DNA from: an uncultured Alphaproteobacteria bacterium
GTDB taxonomy: Bacteria; Pseudomonadota; Alphaproteobacteria; Rs-D84
Length of the DNA: 64,000 nt
Direction: 5' to 3'
Assembly (NCBI GenBank): GCA_905234185.1
Contig: CAJOGC010000004.1
Location: forward strand, 1 to 64,000
Part shown: in pieces, positions 8,524 through 18,762 of the stretch
Position numbering within the stretch: the stretch's first letter is position 1
Layout of the letters: every line of letters starts with the position of its first letter
The notes under the pieces: model-generated
Databases searched by the model: none
Told to the model about the DNA's origin: nothing
What the model saw: only the letters and a program-made list of their open reading frames with translations
Position numbers and translations under genes: made by a program

Positions 8524-11460
8524 TTAAAACAATTTACCCTCGGCACGGGTACGGGTCAAACGCGACATTTCCAAAATTTCTTTGATAGATGCATTTTGGT
8601 CGTGCATTGTTTCAAAGTTGGTTTGTGCCAATAATACGTACCGCCACTCTGCATCCATACGTTCAGACGCTGGCAATTCATTGATTTTATTTATCCAATC
8701 CAAAGCACCGATTTCTTTTGCCTGAGTGTCGGGGTTATTTGCTCTATCATTGCCCTTTGTTTCAACGATATAAATCTTATCTTTGATTTGAACAATGAAG
8801 TCAGGATAATATGTGCCAAGCATTCCGTCCTGGCGCAGATAACGGAAACGTGCGAATGTATGTTTGTGTTCGCTGATTTTGATAATCTTATCCACTTCCG
8901 GATCAATATCACAGGCTTCTAAAAACGCACGTTCTAAGCCACCTTTGTTTGATGGGAAAAATGTTTTTGTATAGATTGATTTGCGAATATCCAAAGCAAA
9001 ATTTTCACGTCCAACCAATTTATCCACTTCCGAGAACCAATGTTTTTCAACTTCGGCTTCGTGCACATTTAATTGATTGTGCATTTCGTAGATAGCTTTG
9101 GATAATTCTGTCATTGTGTGTTGAATGATTGTCGCCTTGGACAATATCAGCACGCGCCAGTTTCCATCAACCATCGGGTCAAATTCCTGGTTAAATAAAC
9201 GCGTTCTTATGTACCTGTCGATAGCAGAAATCAACAAAGTTTGATTTATCTGCATCAAAGGCATTTCCGTTTTGTGACCATTGGATGCGACTTTAGCAAA
9301 GTTTGTCGTAATAGCATTTAGCATCTTTTGCAAATATTCGTTATACGATTGTGCAGTAAAGATATCGCTGCTGACTTTATATTCGCCAAATTGGGTTTTA
9401 ACCTGCATTTCGCGACCAATGAAACGGTCTGCGTTATCATTTGGCACCATAGCCTTTAATTGTTTCAGATCAATATCAAACGGGCGCATTTTATCAACAG
9501 ATATTTCTGTGCCCGCCAAAGTTTCTTCTTTGTCTTTGATAATGTGTGGCCAGAACATATCGTAATCTTTGTAATTATCTTTCAATTCTGCAACAACCAT
9601 ACCGCCAAGTGGTTTTGGACCTTTGCCTGGTTCTTTGGCTGTGACGACCATTTCTTTACCCAATTCATCATAGAATGTTTTGAATGCCGGATGCTCTACA
9701 ACGAACAGAGTATCAAGATAGTTGACCGGTGCGGTCTTCAAATCATAAATGTTATGACGATTTTCTGCTTTTACATCATCATATTCGCGACCACGCCACA
9801 TTAAACGTAAACCGCGACCAAGAACTTGTTCCAACAAAATTGGTGCCTGTGATGAACGCAATGGAACAATTACGCAGATGTTATTTACATCGAATCCTTC
9901 GCGCAACATCATAACACTGACAACAACTTTTGGATGGGTTTGTTTATCCAAAGTGAATAATTTTTGTTTAAGGTCTAACCATTCGTCTTCCTTTAATTCA
10001 CCCTTCTTGTTGGAATCGATACGCATTATGTCTTCTTCGGAAAAGCCATCTTCTTTGGCCAAAAAATCACAAACAAACGGCGACACATCTGTATCTTCGC
10101 AGATAACCATCATCTTTGGGTGTTTATTTGGATCGTGTGCAACGAAATCTTTTTCCAGAATCTTTAAACGTTCCAATCCGGCACGCAACATTAAACGTTG
10201 ACCAGAAGACAACCCCATAACTTTACCGGCAGAATTACGGACAGATTTAAAATCAATGTCTTCGTTTGGCATAGATGCCCATTCTTTGCGTTCATCCAAT
10301 ACAAACGTTTTTACAAAACCTGCACGCATAGCTGTCGTTAATTCAAAATTGACGATAATATGTGGAAAATAATGCTTGGTTTCATTTTTACCACCACCAG
10401 TCACAGAATATGGTGTTGCAGAAAAGTCGATTTGAATATAATTTGCACCTTTGCCAGATGATATTGTATTCAGTGACTTTTGCCATTCTACTTCTTCAAC
10501 AATGCCATAGTTTTTATTTTCATGAATATGGTGTGCTTCATCATTAAATACACAGATATCCGGCAGTGAAGACAAGTGTTCCAACAATCCACCACGCAAT
10601 AATTTGTTATCCAGTACATCCAATGCATTACCTGCGGCAACACCAGGTGTCACAGGCAAAACATCAGTGGCGATTTCACGGGTGTTATTCAAATCAACAC
10701 CGTTTAATTCTGTCTCAGATTCTGGTTCTTCTTCGTCATCAACCAACGCGTGCCAGTTTGTAATAGCAATCAAACCGTCACCGGTAGTTTTACTTGTGAT
10801 TTCTGTTTTATCGGCCACAGAATTTTGGACAAACGAATATATGTCTTGGCGGTATTTTTCTGGCAAGAACAAATCTTCGTTGCTTTTGATATCAGATGTA
10901 TTGAAATCACGTTTGCCAATGGTTGTTTCTTTACCGCGAAACGCATCCAACAATCTTTCATAAACAATCAAGCCCGGCGCAATCAACAAAAAGTTTTTTG
11001 TAAATTTTATTGGCGATTTTGACGATGCGTATTTAGCATTCAAATATTGCCATATCAACAACGCATTTAATACCCATGTTTTACCGGTACCTGTTGCCAT
11101 TTTTACGCAGTATTTTGGGAAATTATATTTTTGATTGGCAATAACATTTATGAAATCGCCATCGGTTGGAACCTCACTTTGTTCGGCAACCGCAGAATAC
11201 ATATCAGGAACAGATTTAGATTGCAGCACTTCATGGACATATATTGCATTCAAAATTGCTTGTTTTTGCCCTATGTGGAAATTTCTATCACGAATATCGG
11301 TAAACGATGGGTCAAACCAATAACGCAACAAATCAGCCGTGATTGGTGTGACCGATTGCAAGAAACGACCAGATTCCCAATCAGCATTAACCAATTTTGT
11401 TAAACTTTCTGCAAACTTTAATGGAATATCACGAGTTCCTGTATTCTTTGGTGCTGTCAT
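8524..11460 (-). CDS. res: Type III restriction enzyme, Res subunit (helicase plus PD-(D/E)XK nuclease)
   Basis: MATGTGKTWV Walker A, NDEAHH Walker B, C-terminal YYPDFIVQIKDKIYIVETKG. Confidence 0.93.
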   Translation of the reverse strand: MTAPKNTGTRDIPLKFAESLTKLVNADWESGRFLQSVTPITADLLRYWFDPSFTDIRDRNFHIGQKQAILNAIYVHEVLQSKSVPDMYSAVAEQSEVPTDGDFINVIANQKYNFPKYCVKMATGTGKTWVLNALLIWQYLNAKYASSKSPIKFTKNFLLIAPGLIVYERLLDAFRGKETTIGKRDFNTSDIKSNEDLFLPEKYRQDIYSFVQNSVADKTEITSKTTGDGLIAITNWHALVDDEEEPESETELNGVDLNNTREIATDVLPVTPGVAAGNALDVLDNKLLRGGLLEHLSSLPDICVFNDEAHHIHENKNYGIVEEVEWQKSLNTISSGKGANYIQIDFSATPYSVTGGGKNETKHYFPHIIVNFELTTAMRAGFVKTFVLDERKEWASMPNEDIDFKSVRNSAGKVMGLSSGQRLMLRAGLERLKILEKDFVAHDPNKHPKMMVICEDTDVSPFVCDFLAKEDGFSEEDIMRIDSNKKGELKEDEWLDLKQKLFTLDKQTHPKVVVSVMMLREGFDVNNICVIVPLRSSQAPILLEQVLGRGLRLMWRGREYDDVKAENRHNIYDLKTAPVNYLDTLFVVEHPAFKTFYDELGKEMVVTAKEPGKGPKPLGGMVVAELKDNYKDYDMFWPHIIKDKEETLAGTEISVDKMRPFDIDLKQLKAMVPNDNADRFIGREMQVKTQFGEYKVSSDIFTAQSYNEYLQKMLNAITTNFAKVASNGHKTEMPLMQINQTLLISAIDRYIRTRLFNQEFDPMVDGNWRVLILSKATIIQHTMTELSKAIYEMHNQLNVHEAEVEKHWFSEVDKLVGRENFALDIRKSIYTKTFFPSNKGGLERAFLEACDIDPEVDKIIKISEHKHTFARFRYLRQDGMLGTYYPDFIVQIKDKIYIVETKGNDRANNPDTQAKEIGALDWINKINELPASERMDAEWRYVLLAQTNFETMHDQNASIKEILEMSRLTRTRAEGKLF

Positions 11461-11461
11461 A

Positions 11462-11626
11462 TTATTTTCCTTTTTTGGCGGGTTTTAACACATCTTTTGG
11501 TACATCTGGAGAATTGTAAACCCGCGCTGGTTTCAAAATGCCTTTTTGCACATTTGGTGAGTCCATTGTTGGTTTCAATACGGCTTTTGGGACATTCGGC
11601 GATTCACACATAACTTTATATTTCAT
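11462..11626 (-). CDS. 54-aa microprotein with three tandem SP[N/D]V[P/Q]KxxLKP repeats, between res and the membrane protein gene
   Basis: Hand translation: MKYKVMCESPNVPKAVLKPTMDSPNVQKGILKPARVYNSPDVPKDVLKPAKKGK; GGAGG SD 5 nt upstream of ATG; overlaps the upstream gene stop by 11 nt. Confidence 0.8.
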   Translation of the reverse strand: MKYKVMCESPNVPKAVLKPTMDSPNVQKGILKPARVYNSPDVPKDVLKPAKKGK

Positions 11627-12005
11627 ATTGTCCTCCACAGGTTAAATATATGATGATTAACAAATATCCGATAATCATGCAGATAAAGTTCCAATTTACT
11701 GATTTATTAAATTTTTCTTGAATTTCTCCATATTTTTCGGCGTTTTTCTCATTTGCTAATGCCGCATCACATGATTTCTTACCATATATAGCACCAATAA
11801 TATGTGCGACAACCACAGCTACCGCGAAGATGTTAACCGCTACGAATAAAAATTTTCCCCAAAAACCAAATTTTAACACTTTATCTACATACCCCAAAGC
11901 CAATGGAATAGAACCAAGTGCTGCCGTTAAGGTTAATTTATCGATGAAATTTTGAATATCTTTATAGTATTCTCGTAATATTTTTTCTCTTTCTTTGTTT
12001 GTCAT
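11616..12005 (-). CDS. Small multi-TM protein inside the Type III R-M operon
   Basis: 129 aa with about three hydrophobic segments; starts 3 nt after the mod stop with GGAGGTG SD. Confidence 0.75.
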   Translation of the reverse strand: MTNKEREKILREYYKDIQNFIDKLTLTAALGSIPLALGYVDKVLKFGFWGKFLFVAVNIFAVAVVVAHIIGAIYGKKSCDAALANEKNAEKYGEIQEKFNKSVNWNFICMIIGYLLIIIYLTCGGQYEI

Positions 12006-12008
12006 GAT

Positions 12009-13907
12009 CTACACCTCCACAACTGCCATGGATTCAAAACCAAAAACATCAACTGCTTTGACACAGATTTTGCGTTTGTGGTCCACTTTTGGAACAACAA
12101 TGTGTGCATCATGAATTACACGCAACGGGTCGTCATCGTTGTTTGTGTTTTCACGATAATCTTGCCACACGGAACGGAAAGTCTGACCGTCATAATCTGG
12201 ATCAATGGACCAGTATTCAATTAAATCCAATGGGTTGTCGGCCATAACTTGTTGAACAACCGCCTTTGATTTGTCGTCCAATGGTAAATTGTCGGGCGAC
12301 AACAAAACATAATTATCCAATTCGATGTTCAATGTTTCTTTGCCGTCTTCATTTGCCGGACTTACCGTTGGCTTTTTGATGGTCAAATATTGCAACGAAT
12401 TAAAGCGGATTTTGTTACCATCGACCAAGTCCTTATAATCTTTCTTGCGTAACAAGTCTAACAAATCTGGTGGAATAACCAGCACTTCACATTCGGATTT
12501 ATTCATAACGGATAATTTATCACCAATATCAAAACTGAAATTCCAGCCCAATATAATAACCTTTTTCCATCCACCCATGAATGAGTCACGCAATTCCATT
12601 GCGCGTTTAATGGTGTTTGCGTTGGTCACTTTGTTTGGACTATCAACCACCACCAATGTAGATTCATCACGTATATGTCCAACGTTTACCGGTGCATCTT
12701 CGGAATCAAATGGTAATGCACCATAAAGCCGCATAACAACACGTGCCAAATCAGAAACCCGTTTGTATTGTTTGTCGGACAGGAATGCTTCACGTGAATA
12801 GTCGCCAATTGAATGATAAAGGAATGGTTTGCAATCTGGAATATCTATCAACCGTTTGCGCATAATCATTGTTGACGGTTTGCCCAAATCGGAAGTAATC
12901 CAACGGCGACCCAATTTTTCTGCAACCGCAGCAGTCGTGCCAGAACCACCAAAGAAGTCGGCCACGATAGCCCCCTCGTTTGACGATGCTTTAATTATTC
13001 GTTCCAATAATTTTTCTGGCTTTTGAGTGCCATAATCAACGCGTTCACTGGAACTTCGTCCGACCATATCTATATCCCATACATCTTTACAATTTACAAG
13101 CGTATACCAACCAATTTCATCTTCAAACTCTTCCACACCTTTAAAATGATACGGCTTAAAGCCACGGTTGTATGATTTTTCTTTTAACACATTAAAAATA
13201 GCTTTGGTTTCATCTTTTTTATAGAAGAATATTGTATCGTGTTTTCGTGCAAAAGTGCTTTGACCGACCCCTCCAGATTTATAACTCCAGACTATTTCAT
13301 TAACAAAATTATTTTTTCCGAAGATATCATCTAAAATCACTTTCAGATAATGTCCTGCATGCCAATCACAATGAACATAAATAGACCCCTGTTCAGACAA
13401 AAGTTCTTTCATTAGAGCAAGTCGGGGATATAACATTCTTAAATAACTGATAGTGCCATCCGCCCAGGTGTCTGAATATGCAAATTGTTCCAATACTGTT
13501 GGTTTTTGTTCGACGTTGCCGTTTGGTAAGGTTATTTTTGTCCTGTAATCGGCTTTGGAATCAAACGGCGGGTCGATGTAAATCAAATCTATCTTACCGC
13601 GCATAGATGGCAGGCCTGTTTCCGGATCACCATTCAATAATGCCTGCATCGCAAACAAATTATCACCATGAATCAAACGATTGAACCATCCTTCGGTTTC
13701 ACAATATTCTGCGCTGGTATTATCTGGGGGACAACATTTACGTATATTTCCTGCAAACAAACCACCATCTTTTGGTGATGGCAAAACGTATTCATTTGTT
13801 TGTAATAACAATTTATTATCAGATTGTGCACGTTGCAATATTTTTTCAACTTCTTTTTTACCGTGCGTAACAACATCTGGTAGCATTTCAATCAATGATT
13901 TTGGCAT
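12009..13907 (-). CDS. mod: Type III DNA methyltransferase, Mod subunit (beta-class N6-adenine)
   Basis: [16 protein letters not shown] (motif IV) preceding [12 protein letters not shown] (motif I). Confidence 0.93.
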   Translation of the reverse strand: MPKSLIEMLPDVVTHGKKEVEKILQRAQSDNKLLLQTNEYVLPSPKDGGLFAGNIRKCCPPDNTSAEYCETEGWFNRLIHGDNLFAMQALLNGDPETGLPSMRGKIDLIYIDPPFDSKADYRTKITLPNGNVEQKPTVLEQFAYSDTWADGTISYLRMLYPRLALMKELLSEQGSIYVHCDWHAGHYLKVILDDIFGKNNFVNEIVWSYKSGGVGQSTFARKHDTIFFYKKDETKAIFNVLKEKSYNRGFKPYHFKGVEEFEDEIGWYTLVNCKDVWDIDMVGRSSSERVDYGTQKPEKLLERIIKASSNEGAIVADFFGGSGTTAAVAEKLGRRWITSDLGKPSTMIMRKRLIDIPDCKPFLYHSIGDYSREAFLSDKQYKRVSDLARVVMRLYGALPFDSEDAPVNVGHIRDESTLVVVDSPNKVTNANTIKRAMELRDSFMGGWKKVIILGWNFSFDIGDKLSVMNKSECEVLVIPPDLLDLLRKKDYKDLVDGNKIRFNSLQYLTIKKPTVSPANEDGKETLNIELDNYVLLSPDNLPLDDKSKAVVQQVMADNPLDLIEYWSIDPDYDGQTFRSVWQDYRENTNNDDDPLRVIHDAHIVVPKVDHKRKICVKAVDVFGFESMAVVEV

Positions 13908-14013
13908 TATTCTTCATCCTTCGTTTGTAGTCGGCTTTCAAACGGACATTTAATTGCCGCACCCACACTATTGCACAAAAAATGCTTTTATTTCAAGAGG
14001 TTTATGCAAATTT

Positions 14014-14631
14014 TCACATTTGGGGCAAAGAAGCCTCCATTTTTCCGCCTATATATCGATTTAACGTTCTTGGGCTGACATTTAACAGTTTGGAAACTTT
14101 GCGTTTTGATACACCTGTAAATAACAATTCTTTGGCATATTCACATTTGCCATCCATTTTATGATGGGAATTTTTGCTGCCTAATTGTCGTCCCAATTTT
14201 ATGCCAGCATCTTTTCGGCGACATAATGCTTCTTTGGTGCGCTGGGCAATCATATCGCGTTCTATTTCTGCGGCCATGCCAAACGCAAAGGCCAAAACTT
14301 TACTTTGAATCGAATTATCCAATGTATAGCCATCTTTCACGCTGTAAACACGCACATCACGTTTTAATAAAAATTCCAATATACGAAACAGCATAAATAA
14401 TCGCCGTCCAAAACGCGACAATTCCGATATAATAACAACATCGCCAGGAACAACCGATTGCATCAGCAACCCCAATGCACGCTGTTCCGGTTCTTTGGTG
14501 CCGGAAATGCCAGCGTCCTCAATGTATTTATCAATGCATAAACCCAATGCGCTGGCTTTGGATTCAATGCCCAGTTTTTGATTTTCACAGTCCTGTTTGT
14601 CGGTAGAAACCCGAATATAACCATATATCAC
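14014..14631 (-). CDS. Serine recombinase (resolvase/invertase family)
   Basis: YGYIRVSTDKQDCENQ catalytic Ser region, SELSRFGRR, C-terminal HTH. Confidence 0.93.
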   Translation of the reverse strand: MIYGYIRVSTDKQDCENQKLGIESKASALGLCIDKYIEDAGISGTKEPEQRALGLLMQSVVPGDVVIISELSRFGRRLFMLFRILEFLLKRDVRVYSVKDGYTLDNSIQSKVLAFAFGMAAEIERDMIAQRTKEALCRRKDAGIKLGRQLGSKNSHHKMDGKCEYAKELLFTGVSKRKVSKLLNVSPRTLNRYIGGKMEASLPQM

Positions 14632-14764
14632 AATAAACTCCTTTGGTTCGTTGTTCTATATGCCGTAGATTTCGTTTTATTCAAGTAAATAAAGGGCTAT
14701 ATTGCCCTTGCTTTTATTAAAGCTCTGTTTTATTATCACATTGAAAAAAATTAACGAGAAACAA

Positions 14765-15130
14765 ATGGTTTATAATTGGCTTTATGATAGATTTGGAAAT
14801 CCGGTGGCGTACTTCCTGTTGAGTGGAGAAATATACGCAATTGATGGAAGACCCTTGGCTTATTTGGTAGGCTTTTATGTTTATTCTTATACTGGACGTT
14901 GTATGGGGTTCTTTGTAAATGGTTGGCTAATTGATAAAATGGGCTTCTGTGCATTGTACACGGCGAACGCCATAGGAGGCCCGATAAAGCCTGTGCGTCG
15001 TATACACCCGATTCCATGTATAAGACAAATTCCTCCGTTAAAATCCATAAGACAATTGCCTTTACCAATGCCGTCTTTGAAATTTGGGTGGTCGACATTG
15101 GCAAGTGGAATTACTTATTTTACTGCATAA
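14765..15130 (+). CDS. 4-fold beta flower-like protein
   Basis: MVYNWLYDRFGNPVAYFLLSGEIYAIDGRPLAYL..VYSYTGRCMGFFVNGWLIDKMG: four [Y/I]D..G.P.[A/G]Y-type repeats; start trimmed from the ORF track. Confidence 0.55.
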   Translation: MVYNWLYDRFGNPVAYFLLSGEIYAIDGRPLAYLVGFYVYSYTGRCMGFFVNGWLIDKMGFCALYTANAIGGPIKPVRRIHPIPCIRQIPPLKSIRQLPLPMPSLKFGWSTLASGITYFTA

Positions 15131-15140
15131 GGGGTGTAAG

Positions 15141-15731
15141 ATGGACAGTGTATTAAAATATCTTATGCCGTGCTTTTTGGATGTTATCCGATACCCATTA
15201 ACTTGGTGCATCACTGGAATTGTTGGAATCGCGGTTGTTTTTTTGCCGTTGGGATTAGAAGCACACAAAATATGGGTTTTGTTGGTAAGTGCAGAATTGT
15301 TGGCGCTTTTTACAAGTTGGACGATAAAATGGTATTTGGATGTAAGAGCAAGGAAAAAACTTATTTATTTTGAATTGCAATCTCTGTGTCCAGAAGAAAA
15401 AGATATTTTGCGTTCGATGTTGAAAACAAGTGTAAATTGTTATGAATTAAAAATTTCACATGATTTTGATGTTAATGCACAGACCAAGCAGAACATTTTA
15501 GTTTGCAGATTAACCGCTTTGAAAGACCGAGGTTTATTGGACTTAACACAAACACCATATGATACAAATAATGATTTGTTAAAAGCAACAATGCCTGTGA
15601 TGGTTTGGGCACTGCTAAAAAAGAAATATAAAAAAGATCCGTCGTATTTTGTTCGGGTAAGTAATACTATTAAACGGCGTTCTATAAAAAAACGATTAAA
15701 AAGGGTTTTTCGCAAACGTAAAAAACGTTAG
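15141..15731 (+). CDS. SieB-like superinfection exclusion family membrane protein
   Basis: Two N-terminal TM helices then a LCPEEKDILRSML-type cytoplasmic domain. Confidence 0.5.
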   Translation: MDSVLKYLMPCFLDVIRYPLTWCITGIVGIAVVFLPLGLEAHKIWVLLVSAELLALFTSWTIKWYLDVRARKKLIYFELQSLCPEEKDILRSMLKTSVNCYELKISHDFDVNAQTKQNILVCRLTALKDRGLLDLTQTPYDTNNDLLKATMPVMVWALLKKKYKKDPSYFVRVSNTIKRRSIKKRLKRVFRKRKKR

Positions 15732-15763
15732 TCGTTGTGCGATGGTGTAACAAATCAAATTTT

Positions 15764-16210
15764 TCAATTATCAACAAACACAATTCCAAACCATTTGCGT
15801 AAAAGGGTTAGATGGGCGTTATATGTCGTTGCGCGGGATTGTTCGCGCTTGAATTCGGCGATTTCTTCGGCTGACAAGCCAAGTTCCCGTATAAGCCGAT
15901 TAGCCAGCCCCATAAGATAAAAAACGTTCCCTTGGGGGCTTTTTAGGTCAATAATGATGCCGGTTGGATACTTTGCGTTGGGTATATTCGGTATTTCGTT
16001 GCGCTGAGTGGCTTTAAGGCGGGCGACCATTTGAACGAACTTGTTTTGAATACGGCGAAGCAACCATGCCTGGCGACAAGTCAATTTACCACCGTTTGTT
16101 CGGCGAATAGCGGTCTGTAGCTCGCGTAAAGACCGACATGCGGCAAAATACAGCATCACAAAATCTGTGCGATGGTTGGGGCAAATGTCGTCAAAATGCG
16201 TATATTTCAT
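15764..16210 (-). CDS. Phage-type conserved hypothetical protein
   Basis: GIIIDLKSPQGNVFYLMGLANRLIRELGLSAEEI pattern resembling small phage proteins; start trimmed. Confidence 0.5.
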   Translation of the reverse strand: MKYTHFDDICPNHRTDFVMLYFAACRSLRELQTAIRRTNGGKLTCRQAWLLRRIQNKFVQMVARLKATQRNEIPNIPNAKYPTGIIIDLKSPQGNVFYLMGLANRLIRELGLSAEEIAEFKREQSRATTYNAHLTLLRKWFGIVFVDN

Positions 16211-16326
16211 AGACAATCCTTTTAAGGTTGTCGTATTTGGCATAATCTTTCACCACTTGTCCAGTCATTTCTTTTTACTGGCTATTTTGGGTTGTGTCGG
16301 CTATAATTTTAGCAAAGGAAGAAGAA

Positions 16327-17157
16327 ATGGCTCAATCAACCAGCATCAAATTATTTGAAGACAAAAACATCCGGACACTTTGGGATGAAAACCAAGAACA
16401 ATGGTATTTTTCGGTTGTTGATGTTATCGGCATTCTTACTGATTCCGATTATCAGCATGCACGTAATTATTGGAAAGTATTGAAAAATCGCCTTAAATCA
16501 GAAGGAAACGAAACGGTTACAAATTGTAACCAGTTGAAAATGGTTGCGCCAGACGGCAAGATGCGCGAAACAGATGTCGCGACCACCGAACAATTATTGC
16601 GCCTTGTTCAATCAATCCCAAGTAAGAAAGCAGAACCATTTAAGTTATGGTTGGCACGTGTTGGTTCTGAAAGATTAGATGAAATCGCAGATCCAGAATT
16701 GGCAATCAATCGTGCGCTGGAAACCTATGCACGCAAAGGATATTCTTTGGATTGGATAAATCAACGGTTGAAAACAATCGAAGTTCGTAAATTGATGACT
16801 GATGAATGGGACAAAGGTGGTATCAAGAAAGGTCTGGAATATGCGATTTTGACGGATGAGATTTATAAGGGTTGGGCTGGCATGAACAGTCGTGAATATA
16901 AAAAGTTGAAAGGTTTGCACAAAGAAAACCTGCGCGACAATATGAGCAACCTGGAACTGGTATTGAATATGCTGGCGGAGGCAACGACCACTGAAATCGC
17001 GAAAAAAGAAAAACCGCAGGGGTTATCTGCGAACATTCGTGTTGCACGCGAGGGTGCAAGTGTTGCCGGCGATGCCCGCAAAAAAATAGAAGCCAAGACC
17101 GGTAAACCGGTTCTAACTGGTCGTAATGCTAAAAGTTTAAAGAAAATAACAAAATAA
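16327..17157 (+). CDS. BRO-N domain protein / phage antirepressor or DinD-like
   Basis: NIRTLWDENQEQWYFSVVDVIGILTDSDYQHARNYWKVLKNRL Bro-N-like start. Confidence 0.8.
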   Translation: MAQSTSIKLFEDKNIRTLWDENQEQWYFSVVDVIGILTDSDYQHARNYWKVLKNRLKSEGNETVTNCNQLKMVAPDGKMRETDVATTEQLLRLVQSIPSKKAEPFKLWLARVGSERLDEIADPELAINRALETYARKGYSLDWINQRLKTIEVRKLMTDEWDKGGIKKGLEYAILTDEIYKGWAGMNSREYKKLKGLHKENLRDNMSNLELVLNMLAEATTTEIAKKEKPQGLSANIRVAREGASVAGDARKKIEAKTGKPVLTGRNAKSLKKITK

Positions 17158-17215
17158 ATTTCATCATTTTATTGCTTTTTCTTGATTTTTACGGATTATG
17201 CGGTATTGTTTCTAT

Positions 17216-17677
17216 ATGAAAAACAATAATCCAAAAATTATTCGTGAACGTTTTGAAAAAGAACTGAACGACGATACAAAGTGGACACGTGCAAACGTTG
17301 AATTTCGAATTTGCTCAGCCATCCTTTTTGCTGTACGCATGAACAAAAACGACAAGACTTGGCAACAAATGTTAGCATCATGGCCAGCAGATTGTTCTGT
17401 GCGATATGAATGGTTTAAATCTGTTGTTGCGAATATTGAATTGAAACCCAATCTCGGTAGCGAATATGGTGACTATGATAATTTATATAATGTCTTGGTT
17501 CACTGGTTGGATTCTGTGGACAGTGTCCTGGATCGAAAAATATTGATTTTACACTCGTGCGATTTATCAATGAATAAAATCGGGGCAATACTTGGAAAGT
17601 TACGTCAGACCGTCAGTCGTCGTCACACCAATGCAATAGATGCGTTGGTTTGGAAACTAAACCATCCCAAAAACTAA
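17216..17677 (+). CDS. Hypothetical phage-type protein with C-terminal HTH-like segment
   Basis: LSMNKIGAILGKLRQTVSRRHTNAID. Confidence 0.5.
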   Translation: MKNNNPKIIRERFEKELNDDTKWTRANVEFRICSAILFAVRMNKNDKTWQQMLASWPADCSVRYEWFKSVVANIELKPNLGSEYGDYDNLYNVLVHWLDSVDSVLDRKILILHSCDLSMNKIGAILGKLRQTVSRRHTNAIDALVWKLNHPKN

Positions 17678-17841
17678 CCAGCATACTTAAAGCATTATTT
17701 GTCGCATATTTTTACACCCAAAAATATAACAAAAACAAACAAAAAGGGTATTTTGTCGCAAAAGCGTGCGTTGTGCACGCGTATTTTTTGTGCATATTTT
17801 TGTATATAGACATATCAGAACCCGAACCAAAAGGAAAAATC

Positions 17842-18054
17842 ATGACAACAATATTATCCAAAGACGAATACATGACCGAACGTGCGCTGGCCGAGATGTG
17901 GGGATTGAAACGCAACACTTTACAAAAATGGCGTTCGTTGGGTGTTGGACCAAAATTTCTGAAACGTGTTGGTCGCATCGTATATCGCAAACAAGATATA
18001 GCCGAATTCGAACAAAACAATATATTCCAACGTACTACAAGCGACAAACGATAG
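17842..18054 (+). CDS. AlpA/excisionase-like HTH DNA-binding protein
   Basis: MTERALAEMWGLKRNTLQKWRSLGVGPKFLKRVGRIVYRKQDIAEFE. Confidence 0.8.
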   Translation: MTTILSKDEYMTERALAEMWGLKRNTLQKWRSLGVGPKFLKRVGRIVYRKQDIAEFEQNNIFQRTTSDKR

Positions 18055-18063
18055 GAAACTGTT

Positions 18064-18648
18064 ATGAAACGGCTGGCCAATCCAAAATGGGCACTTTTAT
18101 TGGAAAATATATCACGCGAAGAACGCGGTGATATATTCATGGCAGTTTTGAAGTATCCGGATGCGGAATGTTCAAGTGCTGTGTGGCCATTTATAAAAGC
18201 CGAATTAGATGAAGACGATATTAAATACAAAGCCAAATGTGAACGACTGGCCACGAACAGATTGGCACGTTGGGGCGAACAGAATTCATCAGATATCAAA
18301 CAGACTTTATCAGAAATCGGACAGAAATCAGACGCAATAGCAAATAGCAAGACCAACAATACAAATACAATAGAACAAAGCAAGGCAATACAAAGTCGTG
18401 CAAATGATATGCTTCAAAAATTATCAAACTCTTTCAGCCCATTACGCACGCCTAAATATCATATAGATAATGAATTTTCATTGCCAGAAATCATTAAAAG
18501 GAACAGAGATTTGTTACCGGTATTCAAAGAATTTACACCAGAACAACTGGAAAAAGGACAATTGTCATTGATACGCAAGTGTATGGGACAAGACAAAACA
18601 ATGGCACAAATCATAGGATGGATAAGGAACGAAGGAAAATTCACATAA
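18064..18648 (+). CDS. DUF6291-like phage replication-associated protein
   Basis: WALLLENISREERGDIFMAVLKYPD...VWPFIKAELDEDDIKYKAKCERL pattern. Confidence 0.55.
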   Translation: MKRLANPKWALLLENISREERGDIFMAVLKYPDAECSSAVWPFIKAELDEDDIKYKAKCERLATNRLARWGEQNSSDIKQTLSEIGQKSDAIANSKTNNTNTIEQSKAIQSRANDMLQKLSNSFSPLRTPKYHIDNEFSLPEIIKRNRDLLPVFKEFTPEQLEKGQLSLIRKCMGQDKTMAQIIGWIRNEGKFT

Positions 18649-18762
18649 GTAAAAGGTACTGTGACGACCTTTCGTGCTGAGGGTAACGGCGAGCGCGGCA
18701 TTTGCCTAGCGACAGAAACAAAAAAACGGTGAACGGTGAACACAAAACAAAAAGGAGCAATA

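Noticed and set aside
9281-11403. Many plus-strand ORFs of 60-119 aa opposite res
   Set aside because: Antisense to a strongly supported Type III Res; no domains.
15764-16210. Avd-like accessory protein of a diversity-generating retroelement
   Set aside because: No reverse transcriptase or template/variable repeat pair found nearby.
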